Of a DNA stretch of 64,000 bases, positions 1 to 7,484 are shown one piece after another. Below the pieces are notes generated by a model. The model did not search any database. It saw nothing but the letters and a program-made list of their open reading frames with translations, and was not told where the DNA came from. Position 1 is the first letter of the stretch, and the number at the start of each line of letters is the position of its first letter. Source of the DNA: Candidatus Leptovillus gracilis (GTDB lineage Bacteria; Chloroflexota; Anaerolineae; Promineifilales; Promineifilaceae); NCBI GenBank assembly GCA_016716065.1, contig JADJXA010000016.1, forward strand, positions 51,396-115,395, in the 5' to 3' direction. Made by a program: the position numbers and the translations under genes.

Positions 1-1
1 C

Positions 2-1348
2 AGTGAAAACGTCATCGCCGGGAATGTGATGAGCCGCCGCGCCAGCTATATGTATGGCAACCTGCTGCCCAAAGACCCCAAGGGACAGGTGGGCGCCGGT
101 CTGGGGCAAACCACCTCAGCCGATGTCCCCACGCTCATCGGGCCAACCGACACCGTTACCCACACCGGCCAAACAATGGTCATAGATGGCCTGGAAATCG
201 AGTTCCAACTGACCCCCGGCACGGAAGCCCCGGCCGAAATGAATTTCCTCTTCCCCCAACACCGCGTCTTGTGCATGGCGGAAAATGTCTCGCATAACAT
301 GCACAATCTCTACACCTTGCGCGGGGCGCAGGTGCGCAACCCCAAAGTGTGGGCGCATTATATTGACGAGGCGATTGAGCTGTTTGACGGCCGTTACGAC
401 ACCATCTTTTCCTCCCACCATTGGCCCACCTGGGGGGCGGAAGCCGGCGTCGAATACTTGAAGAAACAGCGCGACATGTACAAATATCTGCACGATGAAA
501 CCATGCGCCTGGCCAATCAGGGCTACACCCTGCTGGAAATCCCGGAAATCGTCGAAAGCCAACTTCCGGCCGACTTGTTCCACGCCTGGTACAACCGCGG
601 CTACTACGGCACTGTCAGCCACAACGTCAAAGCGGTCTACCAGCATTATCTGGGCTTCTTCGATGGGAATCCGGCCACCCTCCAACCCCTGCCGCCGGAA
701 GCGGCCGGCAAAAAATACGTCGAATTCATGGGCGGGGCGGACAACCTATTGGCGAAAGCGCGGGAATCGTTTGACAAAGGCGAGTACCGTTGGGTCGCCC
801 AGGTGGTCAATCACCTCGTCTTTGCCGACCCGAACAACAAAGCGGCCCACGACCTGCAAGCCGACACTCTGGAACAATTGGGCTACCAGGCAGAGTCCGG
901 CCCGTGGCGCAACTTCTACCTCAGCGCCGCCAAAGAGCTGCGCGATGGCGTGCTTGACCTGGCCGCACCCAAAACGGCCAGCCCCGACGTGATCAAGGCG
1001 ATGTCGCTGGAGATGTTCTTCGACCTGCTGGCGGTGCGCCTCATCGGCCCCAAAGCGGCCGGGCGGGTGATCACCCTCAACGCTCACTTCACCGACATCC
1101 AGGCGCAGTATGTGCTGACGGTGGAGAACGGGGTATTGCACTACGCCAAAGATAAACAAGCCGCCCAGGCCGACGCCACCCTCATCACTACCCGCACCGC
1201 CCTGGATGAAATCCTTCTGGGAGAAGCGACGCTGGCTGAAAAGGCAGCCGCCGGCCAGGCCCGGGTCGAAGGCAGCCAGGAAAAGTTGATCGAGTTCCTG
1301 TCCCTGCTCGACAACTTTGAATTCTGGTTTAACATCGTCACACCGTAG
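2..1348 (+). CDS. alkyl/aryl-sulfatase (SdsA1/YjcS type), 5' truncated by window edge
   Basis: The frame is open to the left edge, reading SENVIAGNVMSRRASY before any possible start, so this is the C-terminal ~448 residues of a longer protein. Visible are the end of the metallo-beta-lactamase-fold domain with metal-ligand style motifs (PGTEAPAEM, AENVSHNMHN, then SSHHWPTWG near residue 140), the alpha-helical dimerisation region (YNRGYYGTVSHN) and a C-terminal SCP2-like lipid-binding domain. The family hydrolyses primary or secondary alkyl sulfates such as SDS to alcohol and sulfate, usually in the periplasm or outside the cell. The N-terminal signal region and the HxHxDH zinc motif lie outside the window. 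Family call firm; substrate inferred. Confidence 0.88.
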   Translation, partial: SENVIAGNVMSRRASYMYGNLLPKDPKGQVGAGLGQTTSADVPTLIGPTDTVTHTGQTMVIDGLEIEFQLTPGTEAPAEMNFLFPQHRVLCMAENVSHNMHNLYTLRGAQVRNPKVWAHYIDEAIELFDGRYDTIFSSHHWPTWGAEAGVEYLKKQRDMYKYLHDETMRLANQGYTLLEIPEIVESQLPADLFHAWYNRGYYGTVSHNVKAVYQHYLGFFDGNPATLQPLPPEAAGKKYVEFMGGADNLLAKARESFDKGEYRWVAQVVNHLVFADPNNKAAHDLQADTLEQLGYQAESGPWRNFYLSAAKELRDGVLDLAAPKTASPDVIKAMSLEMFFDLLAVRLIGPKAAGRVITLNAHFTDIQAQYVLTVENGVLHYAKDKQAAQADATLITTRTALDEILLGEATLAEKAAAGQARVEGSQEKLIEFLSLLDNFEFWFNIVTP

Positions 1349-1420
1349 GGAAGAAGGGGAGACAAGGAGACAAGGAGAACGGGAGACGAGGAGACGTTCT
1401 CCCGTTCTCACCAGCAAAAA
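1349..1420. repeat. purine-rich intercistronic repeat with hairpin
   Basis: Short GGAGACAAGGAGAC-type tandem repeats follow the sulfatase stop. Arms at 1375-1385 and 1399-1409 (GAGAACGGGAG / CTCCCGTTCTC) can form an 11-bp stem. Similar purine-rich spacers occur at 7413-7472 and 50261-50334. Confidence 0.55.
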
Positions 1421-1428
1421 GGAATCCT

Positions 1429-2103
1429 ATGGGTGATGTACTGCTAGAACTTCTGCCGGTGATAATCGGCGCGGCCGTTGTGCCGTTGTATCCCATCATT
1501 GTGCTGCTTTTGCTGCAAAGCAAAGGTGGGCTGAACAAATCGTTGGCTTTTGTCTTTGGCGGCATAGCCATGCGCCTGGCGCAGGGTGTACTGTTTGGCC
1601 TGGTTCTAGGTGCGGCCATGTCCGCCAACGGCGAAGATGGGCAACAGTTGATAGCCTCGACGCTGCTGCTGGTGGTGGGCGTTCTGCTGCTGGTGACCGC
1701 CTTCAAGAAGTGGCGCAAAGAAGAAGACCCGGATGCGCCACCGCCGCAGTGGATGACCGGCATCACCAACCTGTCGGCGCTGAAGGCTGTCGGCGCGGGA
1801 GCGTTGTTTGTGACCATTGCTGTGAAGCAGTGGGTCTTTACCCTGTCGGCCATCAGCATCATCAGCGAGGCGGTGTTGAGCAGATCAACCGGTATTGGTC
1901 TCTATCTGTTCTACATCCTGACCACCCAACTATTGGTGCTGCCACCCATTCTGTTTTACGCCATTGCACCGGGGCGGGCAGCCAAACCACTGCAAGCAGC
2001 GCAGAGCTGGCTGGAACACAACAATCGTGTCATCGTCATGACGGTGTCGTTCATTTTTGGGCTGTGGTTCTCGTATAAGGGTATCACCGGGCTGCTTGGA
2101 TGA
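1429..2103 (+). CDS. GAP-family (SfLAP) integral membrane protein
   Basis: A 224-aa protein with about six hydrophobic segments, beginning with a long N-terminal helix that includes AAVVPLYPIIVLLLLQ. The arrangement and motifs such as NLSALKAVGAGALF fit the GAP/Sap family (named after mycobacterial Gap and the sulfolipid-1-addressing protein), which is linked to lipid or glycolipid export. The start is supported by AAGGA at 1419-1423. The last codons overlap the next gene by 4 nt (ATGA), suggesting translational coupling. Substrate unknown here; family assignment is by motif recognition. Confidence 0.7.
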   Translation: MGDVLLELLPVIIGAAVVPLYPIIVLLLLQSKGGLNKSLAFVFGGIAMRLAQGVLFGLVLGAAMSANGEDGQQLIASTLLLVVGVLLLVTAFKKWRKEEDPDAPPPQWMTGITNLSALKAVGAGALFVTIAVKQWVFTLSAISIISEAVLSRSTGIGLYLFYILTTQLLVLPPILFYAIAPGRAAKPLQAAQSWLEHNNRVIVMTVSFIFGLWFSYKGITGLLG

Positions 2104-2753
2104 TAGCGGGTGCTGGAAAACGACGTCTGACAGCGCCACGGGCAACGGCCGTTGCTGGTATCCTCTTTGCCCTGTTATTTACAAGCAGCGTTGTCCTTGT
2201 GCGCACGGCCATGCCCGGCGATCTATCCGGCGGAATAGATTGGGTAGAGCAGGGCGAGAGACAAATCGCCACGGCATTGTCGCTCATGCCCTTCGCCGGC
2301 ATTGCGTTTCTTTGGTTCATCGGCGTCATACGTGACCGGCTCAGCGAAGTTGAGGAGCACTTTTTCTCCACGGTGTTCTTAGGCAGCGGCCTGCTGTTTC
2401 TGGCGATGGTGTTTGTCTCTATGGCAATTGTCGGTGGCATTTTGTCTAGTGTCAACGCCAAAAGCGACGAGCTTCTCCAACCAGACATCATCATCTTTGG
2501 CCGCGCCATCATGCTGCAAATCAGCAACGTCTACGCCTTGCGCATGGCGGGCGTCTTGATGACTTCCCTCGGCACAGTCTGGCTGCGCGGCCATTTGATG
2601 CCGCGCTGGTTGGTCGTTGTGACCTACCTGTTGGCGCTGCTGCTGCTGTTGATCACGAGTCTGAGTGTGTGGGTAGCTCTCATTTTCCCCGGCTGGGTCT
2701 TGTTCATCAGTATTTTTATACTGGTTGTTGACCTGCGCAAACCAACCGGATAA
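2100..2753 (+). CDS. multispanning membrane protein, unknown function
   Basis: A 217-aa protein whose ATG overlaps the preceding stop. Hydrophobic segments near residues 16-36, 60-76, 90-112, 145-165 and 170-210 suggest four to six membrane helices; an acidic, more polar loop (residues ~80-90, RDRLSEVEEHF) separates two of them. I do not recognise a named family. Its position between the GAP-family gene and a DUF1622 gene, with tight spacing, suggests one operon of small membrane proteins. Confidence 0.75.
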   Translation: MIAGAGKRRLTAPRATAVAGILFALLFTSSVVLVRTAMPGDLSGGIDWVEQGERQIATALSLMPFAGIAFLWFIGVIRDRLSEVEEHFFSTVFLGSGLLFLAMVFVSMAIVGGILSSVNAKSDELLQPDIIIFGRAIMLQISNVYALRMAGVLMTSLGTVWLRGHLMPRWLVVVTYLLALLLLLITSLSVWVALIFPGWVLFISIFILVVDLRKPTG

Positions 2754-2774
2754 ACGACCTGTCAGAGGTTTTTT

Positions 2775-3155
2775 ATGCTGCCTTCTATGATTTCCCAGAG
2801 CGAAGTAGGGGACACCTTCTTGTTGTGGGTGGAATATGCCACCCTATTTATTGAAGCCATCGCTGTACTCATCATTGTGGTCGCCATTGTGGTGGCGCTA
2901 ACGCGCTATCTGCTGCGCTACGCCAGCCAACAAACTGGCAGAGGGGAACTTTATCATGAACTCAAGGTCAGTCTGGGCAAAGCGCTTCTGCTTGGTCTGG
3001 AGGTCTTGGTGGCGGCCGACATCATTCACACCGTCGCCCTGGAAGCAACGCTGGAAAGCGTTCTGGTATTAGGGCTGCTGGTGATAATTCGTACTTTCCT
3101 AAGCTGGGCGCTGCTGGTTGAAATTGAAGGGCGCTGGCCCTGGCAGCCTACTTAA
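2775..3155 (+). CDS. DUF1622 family membrane protein
   Basis: A 126-aa protein with three predicted membrane helices (residues ~18-45, 68-90, 98-118). The middle GKALLLGLEVLVAADIIHTV and the later RTFLSWALLVEIEGRWPW are hallmarks of the DUF1622 family, small bacterial membrane proteins of unknown function. It lies 21 nt after the preceding gene and is the last of three co-directional membrane genes before a MITE insertion, which starts 8 nt after the stop and may have separated this unit from the next gene. Confidence 0.78.
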   Translation: MLPSMISQSEVGDTFLLWVEYATLFIEAIAVLIIVVAIVVALTRYLLRYASQQTGRGELYHELKVSLGKALLLGLEVLVAADIIHTVALEATLESVLVLGLLVIIRTFLSWALLVEIEGRWPWQPT

Positions 3156-3163
3156 CTAATTTC

Positions 3164-3343
3164 GGCATGGTTCATTTAAAGCTAATAGTGCTTTACAAAT
3201 TTAACAAGAAGAGGTGTCATGCTGAGGTCCCCCGAAGCATCCCCCCTCTGACGGGAGCGGGATGCTTCGCTCCGAAGACTCCGCTCAGCATGACAATGCC
3301 GCGTAAATTTGTAAAGATGATATTTTGCTCGATGAACCATGCC
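3164..3343. mobile_element. MITE, family 1 copy 1 (180 bp)
   Basis: Begins GGCATGGTTCAT and ends with its exact reverse complement ATGAACCATGCC (12-bp terminal inverted repeats). It is flanked by a perfect 8-bp direct repeat, CTAATTTC, at 3156-3163 and 3344-3351. The interior holds a long imperfect palindrome starting and ending GTCATGCTGAG / CTCAGCATGAC. It is in inverted orientation relative to the copies at 17421 and 53745. It carries no gene; a frame running out of it into the next gene is not evidence of a longer protein. Confidence 0.93.
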
Positions 3344-3421
3344 CTAATTTCGTTTGCAACAACCCGACCTGCAAAGTGGGTTGAATTTTATCTACCAAAT
3401 AAGAACAAGGAGACTATTCGT

Positions 3422-3907
3422 ATGGCAGCATTAACCGTGTGGAAATTTGATACCGTTATGGGCGCGCAAGAAGCGCTGGACAAACTGGTTGAATTATCCA
3501 AGCAGCATCTGATTCAGATCAACGATGCGGCGATTGTTTCATGGTCGGCGGGCGCGAAAAAGCCCAAGACCCATAATTATGGCAGTATGACTGGTCAGGG
3601 CGCTGTTTCTGGCGCGTTCTGGGGCATGTTGTTCGGTTTGATTTTCTTCGTGCCCTTCTTTGGCATGGCCGTAGGCGCAGCCATGGGAGCGCTGTCTGGC
3701 AAGTTCGCGGACTATGGCATCAATGATCAATTCATCAAAGAAGTGCGCGACCAGGTGACGGAGGGCACGTCGGCGCTCTTTTTACTCACCAGCGGCGCAG
3801 TCCAAGACCGTGTGGCGGAGGCATTCCAGGGTGTTTCAGCTGCGTTGATTCAATCCAACCTGAGCAACGAGCAAGAAGCCCAGTTGATGGAAGATTTTGG
3901 CGGGTAA
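3422..3907 (+). CDS. DUF1269-like membrane protein
   Basis: A 161-aa protein starting MAALTVWKFD, with an AAGGAG ribosome-binding site about 8 nt upstream; longer in-frame starts fall inside the MITE and are rejected. The N-terminal ~55 residues form a small alpha/beta domain (TVMGAQEALDKLVEL, INDAAIVSW). A glycine-rich hydrophobic hairpin follows (residues ~62-95, GAVSGAFWGMLFGLIFF), then a C-terminal domain beginning FIKEVRDQVTEGTSALFLL. This layout is typical of the DUF1269 family of predicted membrane or stress-associated proteins. Function unknown. Confidence 0.82.
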   Translation: MAALTVWKFDTVMGAQEALDKLVELSKQHLIQINDAAIVSWSAGAKKPKTHNYGSMTGQGAVSGAFWGMLFGLIFFVPFFGMAVGAAMGALSGKFADYGINDQFIKEVRDQVTEGTSALFLLTSGAVQDRVAEAFQGVSAALIQSNLSNEQEAQLMEDFGG

Positions 3908-3919
3908 TGTGTTTGAAAG

Positions 3920-3946
3920 GCTCCGGCGCTTTTCAAGCGCCGGAGC
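3920..3946 (+). terminator. rho-independent-like terminator
   Basis: A perfect 12-bp GC-rich stem (GCTCCGGCGCTT / AAGCGCCGGAGC) with a 3-nt loop lies 13 nt after the DUF1269-like stop. The tail is only moderately T-rich (TTCTGTT). Confidence 0.7.
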
Positions 3947-4030
3947 TTCTGTTGGCAATAGACCGCGAAGGTTTGGGCCTGCTAAAACGCTGCCTCTCAT
4001 GAGGTCGGGCACATTGGAGGACATGGTTTT

Positions 4031-5698
4031 GTGAAACGACAGTTCATCAACCGCCACACCATCACCGAAGACCTGACGGCCGGGCTGGTTCTGGGCATTC
4101 AAAGCATCCCAGACGGTCTGGCGAACGGTCTGCTGGCGCTGATTAACCCTATTTATGGGCTGTATGGCTACATGATGGGCACATTTAGCGGCGCGTTTTT
4201 CACCAGTTCCGCATTCATGTCCATTCAGGCCACCAGCGCCATGGCCCTGGTGGTGGCCAGCGTACCGCAAGTGACTGAGGGGCGCAGCCCCAACGCCCCT
4301 TTATTCACCCTGGCGATTCTGACCGGGCTGCTGATGCTGTTGGCCGGGTTGTTCAAACTTGGCTCACTGGTGCGGTTTGTACCCAATGCGGTGATGACTG
4401 GCTTTGTCAATGCCGTGGCTTTACTCATCATTTTGGGGCAGTTGGACGACTTCACCGGTTACAGCAGTGTGGGGGCCAACCGCATTGTCCGCACGCTGGA
4501 CCTCTTGGGCCATCTGGACCAGGCTCATTTGCCGACGTTGATGGTGGGCATCCTGACCATCATTCTGATTTTGACGCTGGAGAAGACCAGTTTGAAGTCG
4601 TTGGGCATGGTGGTGGCGATGATTGTGGCTTCGTTGGTGGTGCCGCTGGTGGGCGCGGATGAGGTGGCCCTGGTACGGGATGTGGCCGATATACCGGGGT
4701 CGCTACCCCGGCCGTTGCTGCCATCCTTAACGGCCGTTCCCGGCCTGATCATCCCGGCCATCTCGCTGGCCTTTGTCGGGCTGATGCAGGGAACCGGCAT
4801 CACCCAATCCATCCCCAACCCAGACGGCCGTTACCCAGACGCTTCGGGTGATTTTGTCGGGCAGGGGGTGGCAAATCTGGTGTCGGGGCTGTTTCAGGGC
4901 ACGGCCGTTGGCGGTTCCCTGTCGGCCACATCCCTGGTAATGAGCGCCGGAGCGCGCTCCCGCTTTGCCAACATTTCCGCCGGGTTGGTGATGGCCCTGG
5001 CTATTTTGCTCTTTGGCCGATTTGTGGGCGCCATTGCTATGCCGGTCCTGGCCGGGCTGCTCATTGTGGTCGGCTTCCGCACCCTGAAACCAGAGCAGAT
5101 CGGCATGGTCTGGAAGACGGGTCCGGTGCAGCAAACCGTCATGGCCCTGACCTTCTTGGCCGCGCTGTTCATTCCGCTGCAATACGCCGTCTTGCTGGGC
5201 GTGTCCCTGGCCGTGCTGTTGTTCGTCTTCCAGCAGTCTAACAAAGTGACGGTGAAAGCATGGGCGATTGGGCCAGGGCAATATCCGGTGGAGAGCGAGC
5301 CGCCAACGGCAGTTCCCGCCCAACAACTCACTATCCTCATGCCCTACGGCAGCCTGTTTTACGCCGCCGCGCCGGTATTTAACGAACAACTGCCGAAAGT
5401 GACCGAAGCCACACGCCATGCCGTCGTCATTTTGGCGCTGCGCGGCAAAAAGGACGTGGGCAGCACCTTCCTGAAAGTGCTGGTTCGTTACGCCGATGAA
5501 CTGCGGCGGCAGGAGAGCCGATTGATGCTGACCGGCGTGGAACCATATGTGTTGGAGCAGATGGAACGGACCAGCGTCCTGCGCACCATTGGCCGCGAGA
5601 ACGTTTTTCCGGCGTCTGAAGGGGTGGGGGCAGCGCTGCTGCAGGCGGTGGATGTGGCTGAGGCCTGGATCGCCGCCCAACCATCGCCTGATGTATAA
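4031..5698 (+). CDS. SulP family anion transporter with STAS domain
   Basis: A 555-aa protein with a GTG start preceded by GGAGG at 4014-4018. Residues ~10-400 form the SulP membrane domain (AGLVLGIQSIPDGLANGLL, ATSAMALVVASVP, QGTAVGGSLSATSLVMSAGA), and residues ~430-545 a cytoplasmic STAS domain. The family moves sulfate, bicarbonate, chloride or related anions, either by symport or exchange. The specific ion cannot be read from sequence. It is convergent with sdhD and follows a strong hairpin, so it is probably its own transcription unit. Confidence 0.9.
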   Translation: MKRQFINRHTITEDLTAGLVLGIQSIPDGLANGLLALINPIYGLYGYMMGTFSGAFFTSSAFMSIQATSAMALVVASVPQVTEGRSPNAPLFTLAILTGLLMLLAGLFKLGSLVRFVPNAVMTGFVNAVALLIILGQLDDFTGYSSVGANRIVRTLDLLGHLDQAHLPTLMVGILTIILILTLEKTSLKSLGMVVAMIVASLVVPLVGADEVALVRDVADIPGSLPRPLLPSLTAVPGLIIPAISLAFVGLMQGTGITQSIPNPDGRYPDASGDFVGQGVANLVSGLFQGTAVGGSLSATSLVMSAGARSRFANISAGLVMALAILLFGRFVGAIAMPVLAGLLIVVGFRTLKPEQIGMVWKTGPVQQTVMALTFLAALFIPLQYAVLLGVSLAVLLFVFQQSNKVTVKAWAIGPGQYPVESEPPTAVPAQQLTILMPYGSLFYAAAPVFNEQLPKVTEATRHAVVILALRGKKDVGSTFLKVLVRYADELRRQESRLMLTGVEPYVLEQMERTSVLRTIGRENVFPASEGVGAALLQAVDVAEAWIAAQPSPDV

Positions 5699-5793
5699 AA
5701 CAATTTGACCCATCTACCGCTGGCCGAGCCAGGCGGCGCGATTCGTGTATAGGCCGATGGGCGCGGGCTGAATCCCCTACTGTGTGCAGATGT

Positions 5794-6135
5794 TCAGTTG
5801 ACCGCCAGGGCGGCTGTGGGACTGAACGCCAGGATGGTGATGGTCCCGTACACAAAGGCGATGACACCCAGCACAACGGCCGCGCCTGCCAGGGCGCGCT
5901 TGTATGGGGTAATGCGCTCCACATCCATCAGCACGGCATACGCGCCGGTGAGGGCATGGATTAACACGGCAAACAGGAAGAGAATGTCTATGACTTTCCA
6001 GACTGGATTCTCCAGCCGTACCATCACCCGGTTAAAATCCAGATGACCGGGCGGATAGTGGACCACAACCATGTGCAGGGTTAAAAAGAGGACGAGGGCA
6101 ACGGCCGTTAGCCGCTGCATCACAAACACGCGCAT
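5794..6135 (-). CDS. sdhD: succinate dehydrogenase membrane anchor subunit
   Basis: A 113-aa protein with three membrane helices. ATG at 6135 is preferred over an upstream TTG (6141) because a GGAGG lies at the right distance before it. The motif LHMVVVHYP in helix 1 and LIHALTGAYAVLMD in helix 2 supply histidines of the kind that ligate heme b in SdhC/D-type anchors. It is last in a minus-strand sdhA-B-C-D operon and its start lies 2 nt past the sdhC stop. It anchors complex II and contributes to quinone binding. Confidence 0.85.
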   Translation of the reverse strand: MRVFVMQRLTAVALVLFLTLHMVVVHYPPGHLDFNRVMVRLENPVWKVIDILFLFAVLIHALTGAYAVLMDVERITPYKRALAGAAVVLGVIAFVYGTITILAFSPTAALAVN

Positions 6136-6137
6136 AA

Positions 6138-6488
6138 TCAATGACCCTCCAGGGCGAAGAGCAGCAACGGCACGCCGCCGACAATTGAAACCAGGATGAA
6201 CAGCACAAACATAGCGTAAAACATGCTCTGGCGATATTCCGTCACATTAAACCAGTGGACGATGAGCAGCCGGATGCCATCAAATCCGTGATAGATAACA
6301 GCAATCAGTAAGGCAATCTCCAACAAGCGAAAAATCGGCGACTGCACCGTCGCCATCCGTGCATCAAATGCCGCCGCCCCGCCGGTAGCCGAGCCAATCA
6401 CCCAAATGTGCATAAACAAATAAAACACCAGCGCCATCCCAGACACCCGCCGGAACAGAAAACTGATGAAACCGGTTGTCTTATACAT
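6138..6488 (-). CDS. sdhC: succinate dehydrogenase cytochrome b subunit
   Basis: A 116-aa protein with three predicted helices and the cytochrome b556-type N-terminus (FLFRRVSGMALVFYLFMHIW), where R, S and H positions match the quinone/heme region of SdhC. AGGAG precedes the ATG. An ~70-bp hexanucleotide repeat lies in the sdhB-sdhC spacer directly upstream of the ribosome-binding site, so expression of the two anchor subunits could be sensitive to the repeat's length or folding (inference). Confidence 0.85.
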   Translation of the reverse strand: MYKTTGFISFLFRRVSGMALVFYLFMHIWVIGSATGGAAAFDARMATVQSPIFRLLEIALLIAVIYHGFDGIRLLIVHWFNVTEYRQSMFYAMFVLFILVSIVGGVPLLLFALEGH

Positions 6489-6520
6489 AACCCACTCCTA
6501 TCAGCGAGAGCGAGAACACC

Positions 6521-6590
6521 CTCTCGCTCTCGCTCTCGCTCTCGCTCTCGCTCTCGCTCTCGCTCTCGCTCTCGCTCTCGCTCTCGCTCT
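6521..6590. repeat. (CTCGCT)n hexanucleotide microsatellite in sdhB-sdhC spacer
   Basis: About 11.5 uninterrupted copies of CTCGCT. The adjacent GCGAGAGCGAG at 6504-6514 is complementary, so a GC-rich hairpin can form just upstream of sdhC. The same hexamer family is found on both flanks of the IS element at 51135-51162 and 52766-52791. Confidence 0.92.
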
Positions 6591-6606
6591 AGCCCTACAC
6601 GCTATC

Positions 6607-7389
6607 TTACAAACTTTTCTGCCGTTCGACGCGGGCCGCTTCAAAGGCGAGGCGCTTCTGCGCCAGCTTGCGCATTGTCTCAATCGCCTGCGTCGGGTTC
6701 AGCCCTTTGGGGCAGGCATCTATGCAGTTGAAGATGGTGTGGCAGCGGAAAACGCCGTCATCACCGCCAACAATCGCCAGCCGCTCGGCCGGGGCGCTGT
6801 CGCGCGGGTCCATCACCCGCAGGAACGCCTTCAGCAGCGCGTGCGGGCCGATGTACTTTTTGTTCATCGCCACTACCTGGCAGGCGGAATAACACGCGCC
6901 GCACATGATGCAGGTTTCGGCCGATTGCAGCGCCGCCACTTCTTCCGGCGAAACGTGGAACTCGCCGTCTATTGGCTGGCTGTCGTCGTAGCTGGGCGGG
7001 GGGATGAGCCACGGCTTCACCCGCAGGTATTGTTCCCAGAACGAGGTGCGGTCCACCACCAAATCTTTGATGATGGGCAGATAGGGTAACGGCCGTATCG
7101 TCACCCGCCCCTTCCGGTCCAAAAACGCCTCTACCCGCCGGTTACACACCAGCGTATTCACGCCATTCACGCTCATCGCGCAGCTGCCGCAAATCGCGTG
7201 GCGACAGGAACGGCGAAACGTCAGGCTGCCATCCAGATCGCTCTTGATGTTTTCCAATGCATCCAGCAGCGTCGTGTCGGCGGTGATGGCAATCTCATAC
7301 TCCGCCAGATATGGCTTGCGGTCCACGTCCGGGTTAAACCGCTGCACCCGGATTACCGCCTTCTTCGCTTGGCTATTTTGTATCGTCAT
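6607..7389 (-). CDS. sdhB: succinate dehydrogenase iron-sulfur subunit
   Basis: A 260-aa protein (start MTIQNSQAKK; an upstream GTG at 7416 is less likely). The [2Fe-2S] ligands appear as SCRHAICGSCAMSVNG plus a later Cys (C62, C67, C70, C82). The C-terminal ferredoxin-like domain has CIMCGACYSAC and CHTIFNCIDACPKG, which ligate the [4Fe-4S] and [3Fe-4S] clusters. It passes electrons from SdhA flavin to the quinone. The spacing to sdhA contains a dispersed hairpin repeat. Confidence 0.95.
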   Translation of the reverse strand: MTIQNSQAKKAVIRVQRFNPDVDRKPYLAEYEIAITADTTLLDALENIKSDLDGSLTFRRSCRHAICGSCAMSVNGVNTLVCNRRVEAFLDRKGRVTIRPLPYLPIIKDLVVDRTSFWEQYLRVKPWLIPPPSYDDSQPIDGEFHVSPEEVAALQSAETCIMCGACYSACQVVAMNKKYIGPHALLKAFLRVMDPRDSAPAERLAIVGGDDGVFRCHTIFNCIDACPKGLNPTQAIETMRKLAQKRLAFEAARVERQKSL

Positions 7390-7412
7390 ACTTGTGCCCT
7401 TTTTAGGATGCA

Positions 7413-7472
7413 CCACGGAGACACGGAGAACACGGAGGAAAGAAAAACTCTCTGTTCTCCACGCCGCCGTGG
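7413..7472. repeat. CCACGGAG-type dispersed repeat between sdhA and sdhB
   Basis: Direct repeats of ACACGGAG/ACGGAG, bounded by CCACGG (7413) and CCGTGG (7467-7472), give an imperfect inverted repeat in the sdhA-sdhB spacer. It resembles other purine-rich intercistronic repeats in the window. Confidence 0.55.
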
Positions 7473-7484
7473 CGATAACTTTTC

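Noticed and set aside
3167..3421. 85-residue N-terminal extension of the DUF1269-like protein
   Set aside because: It is translated from the MITE and its flank; the ATG at 3422 has the ribosome-binding site and begins the conserved domain.
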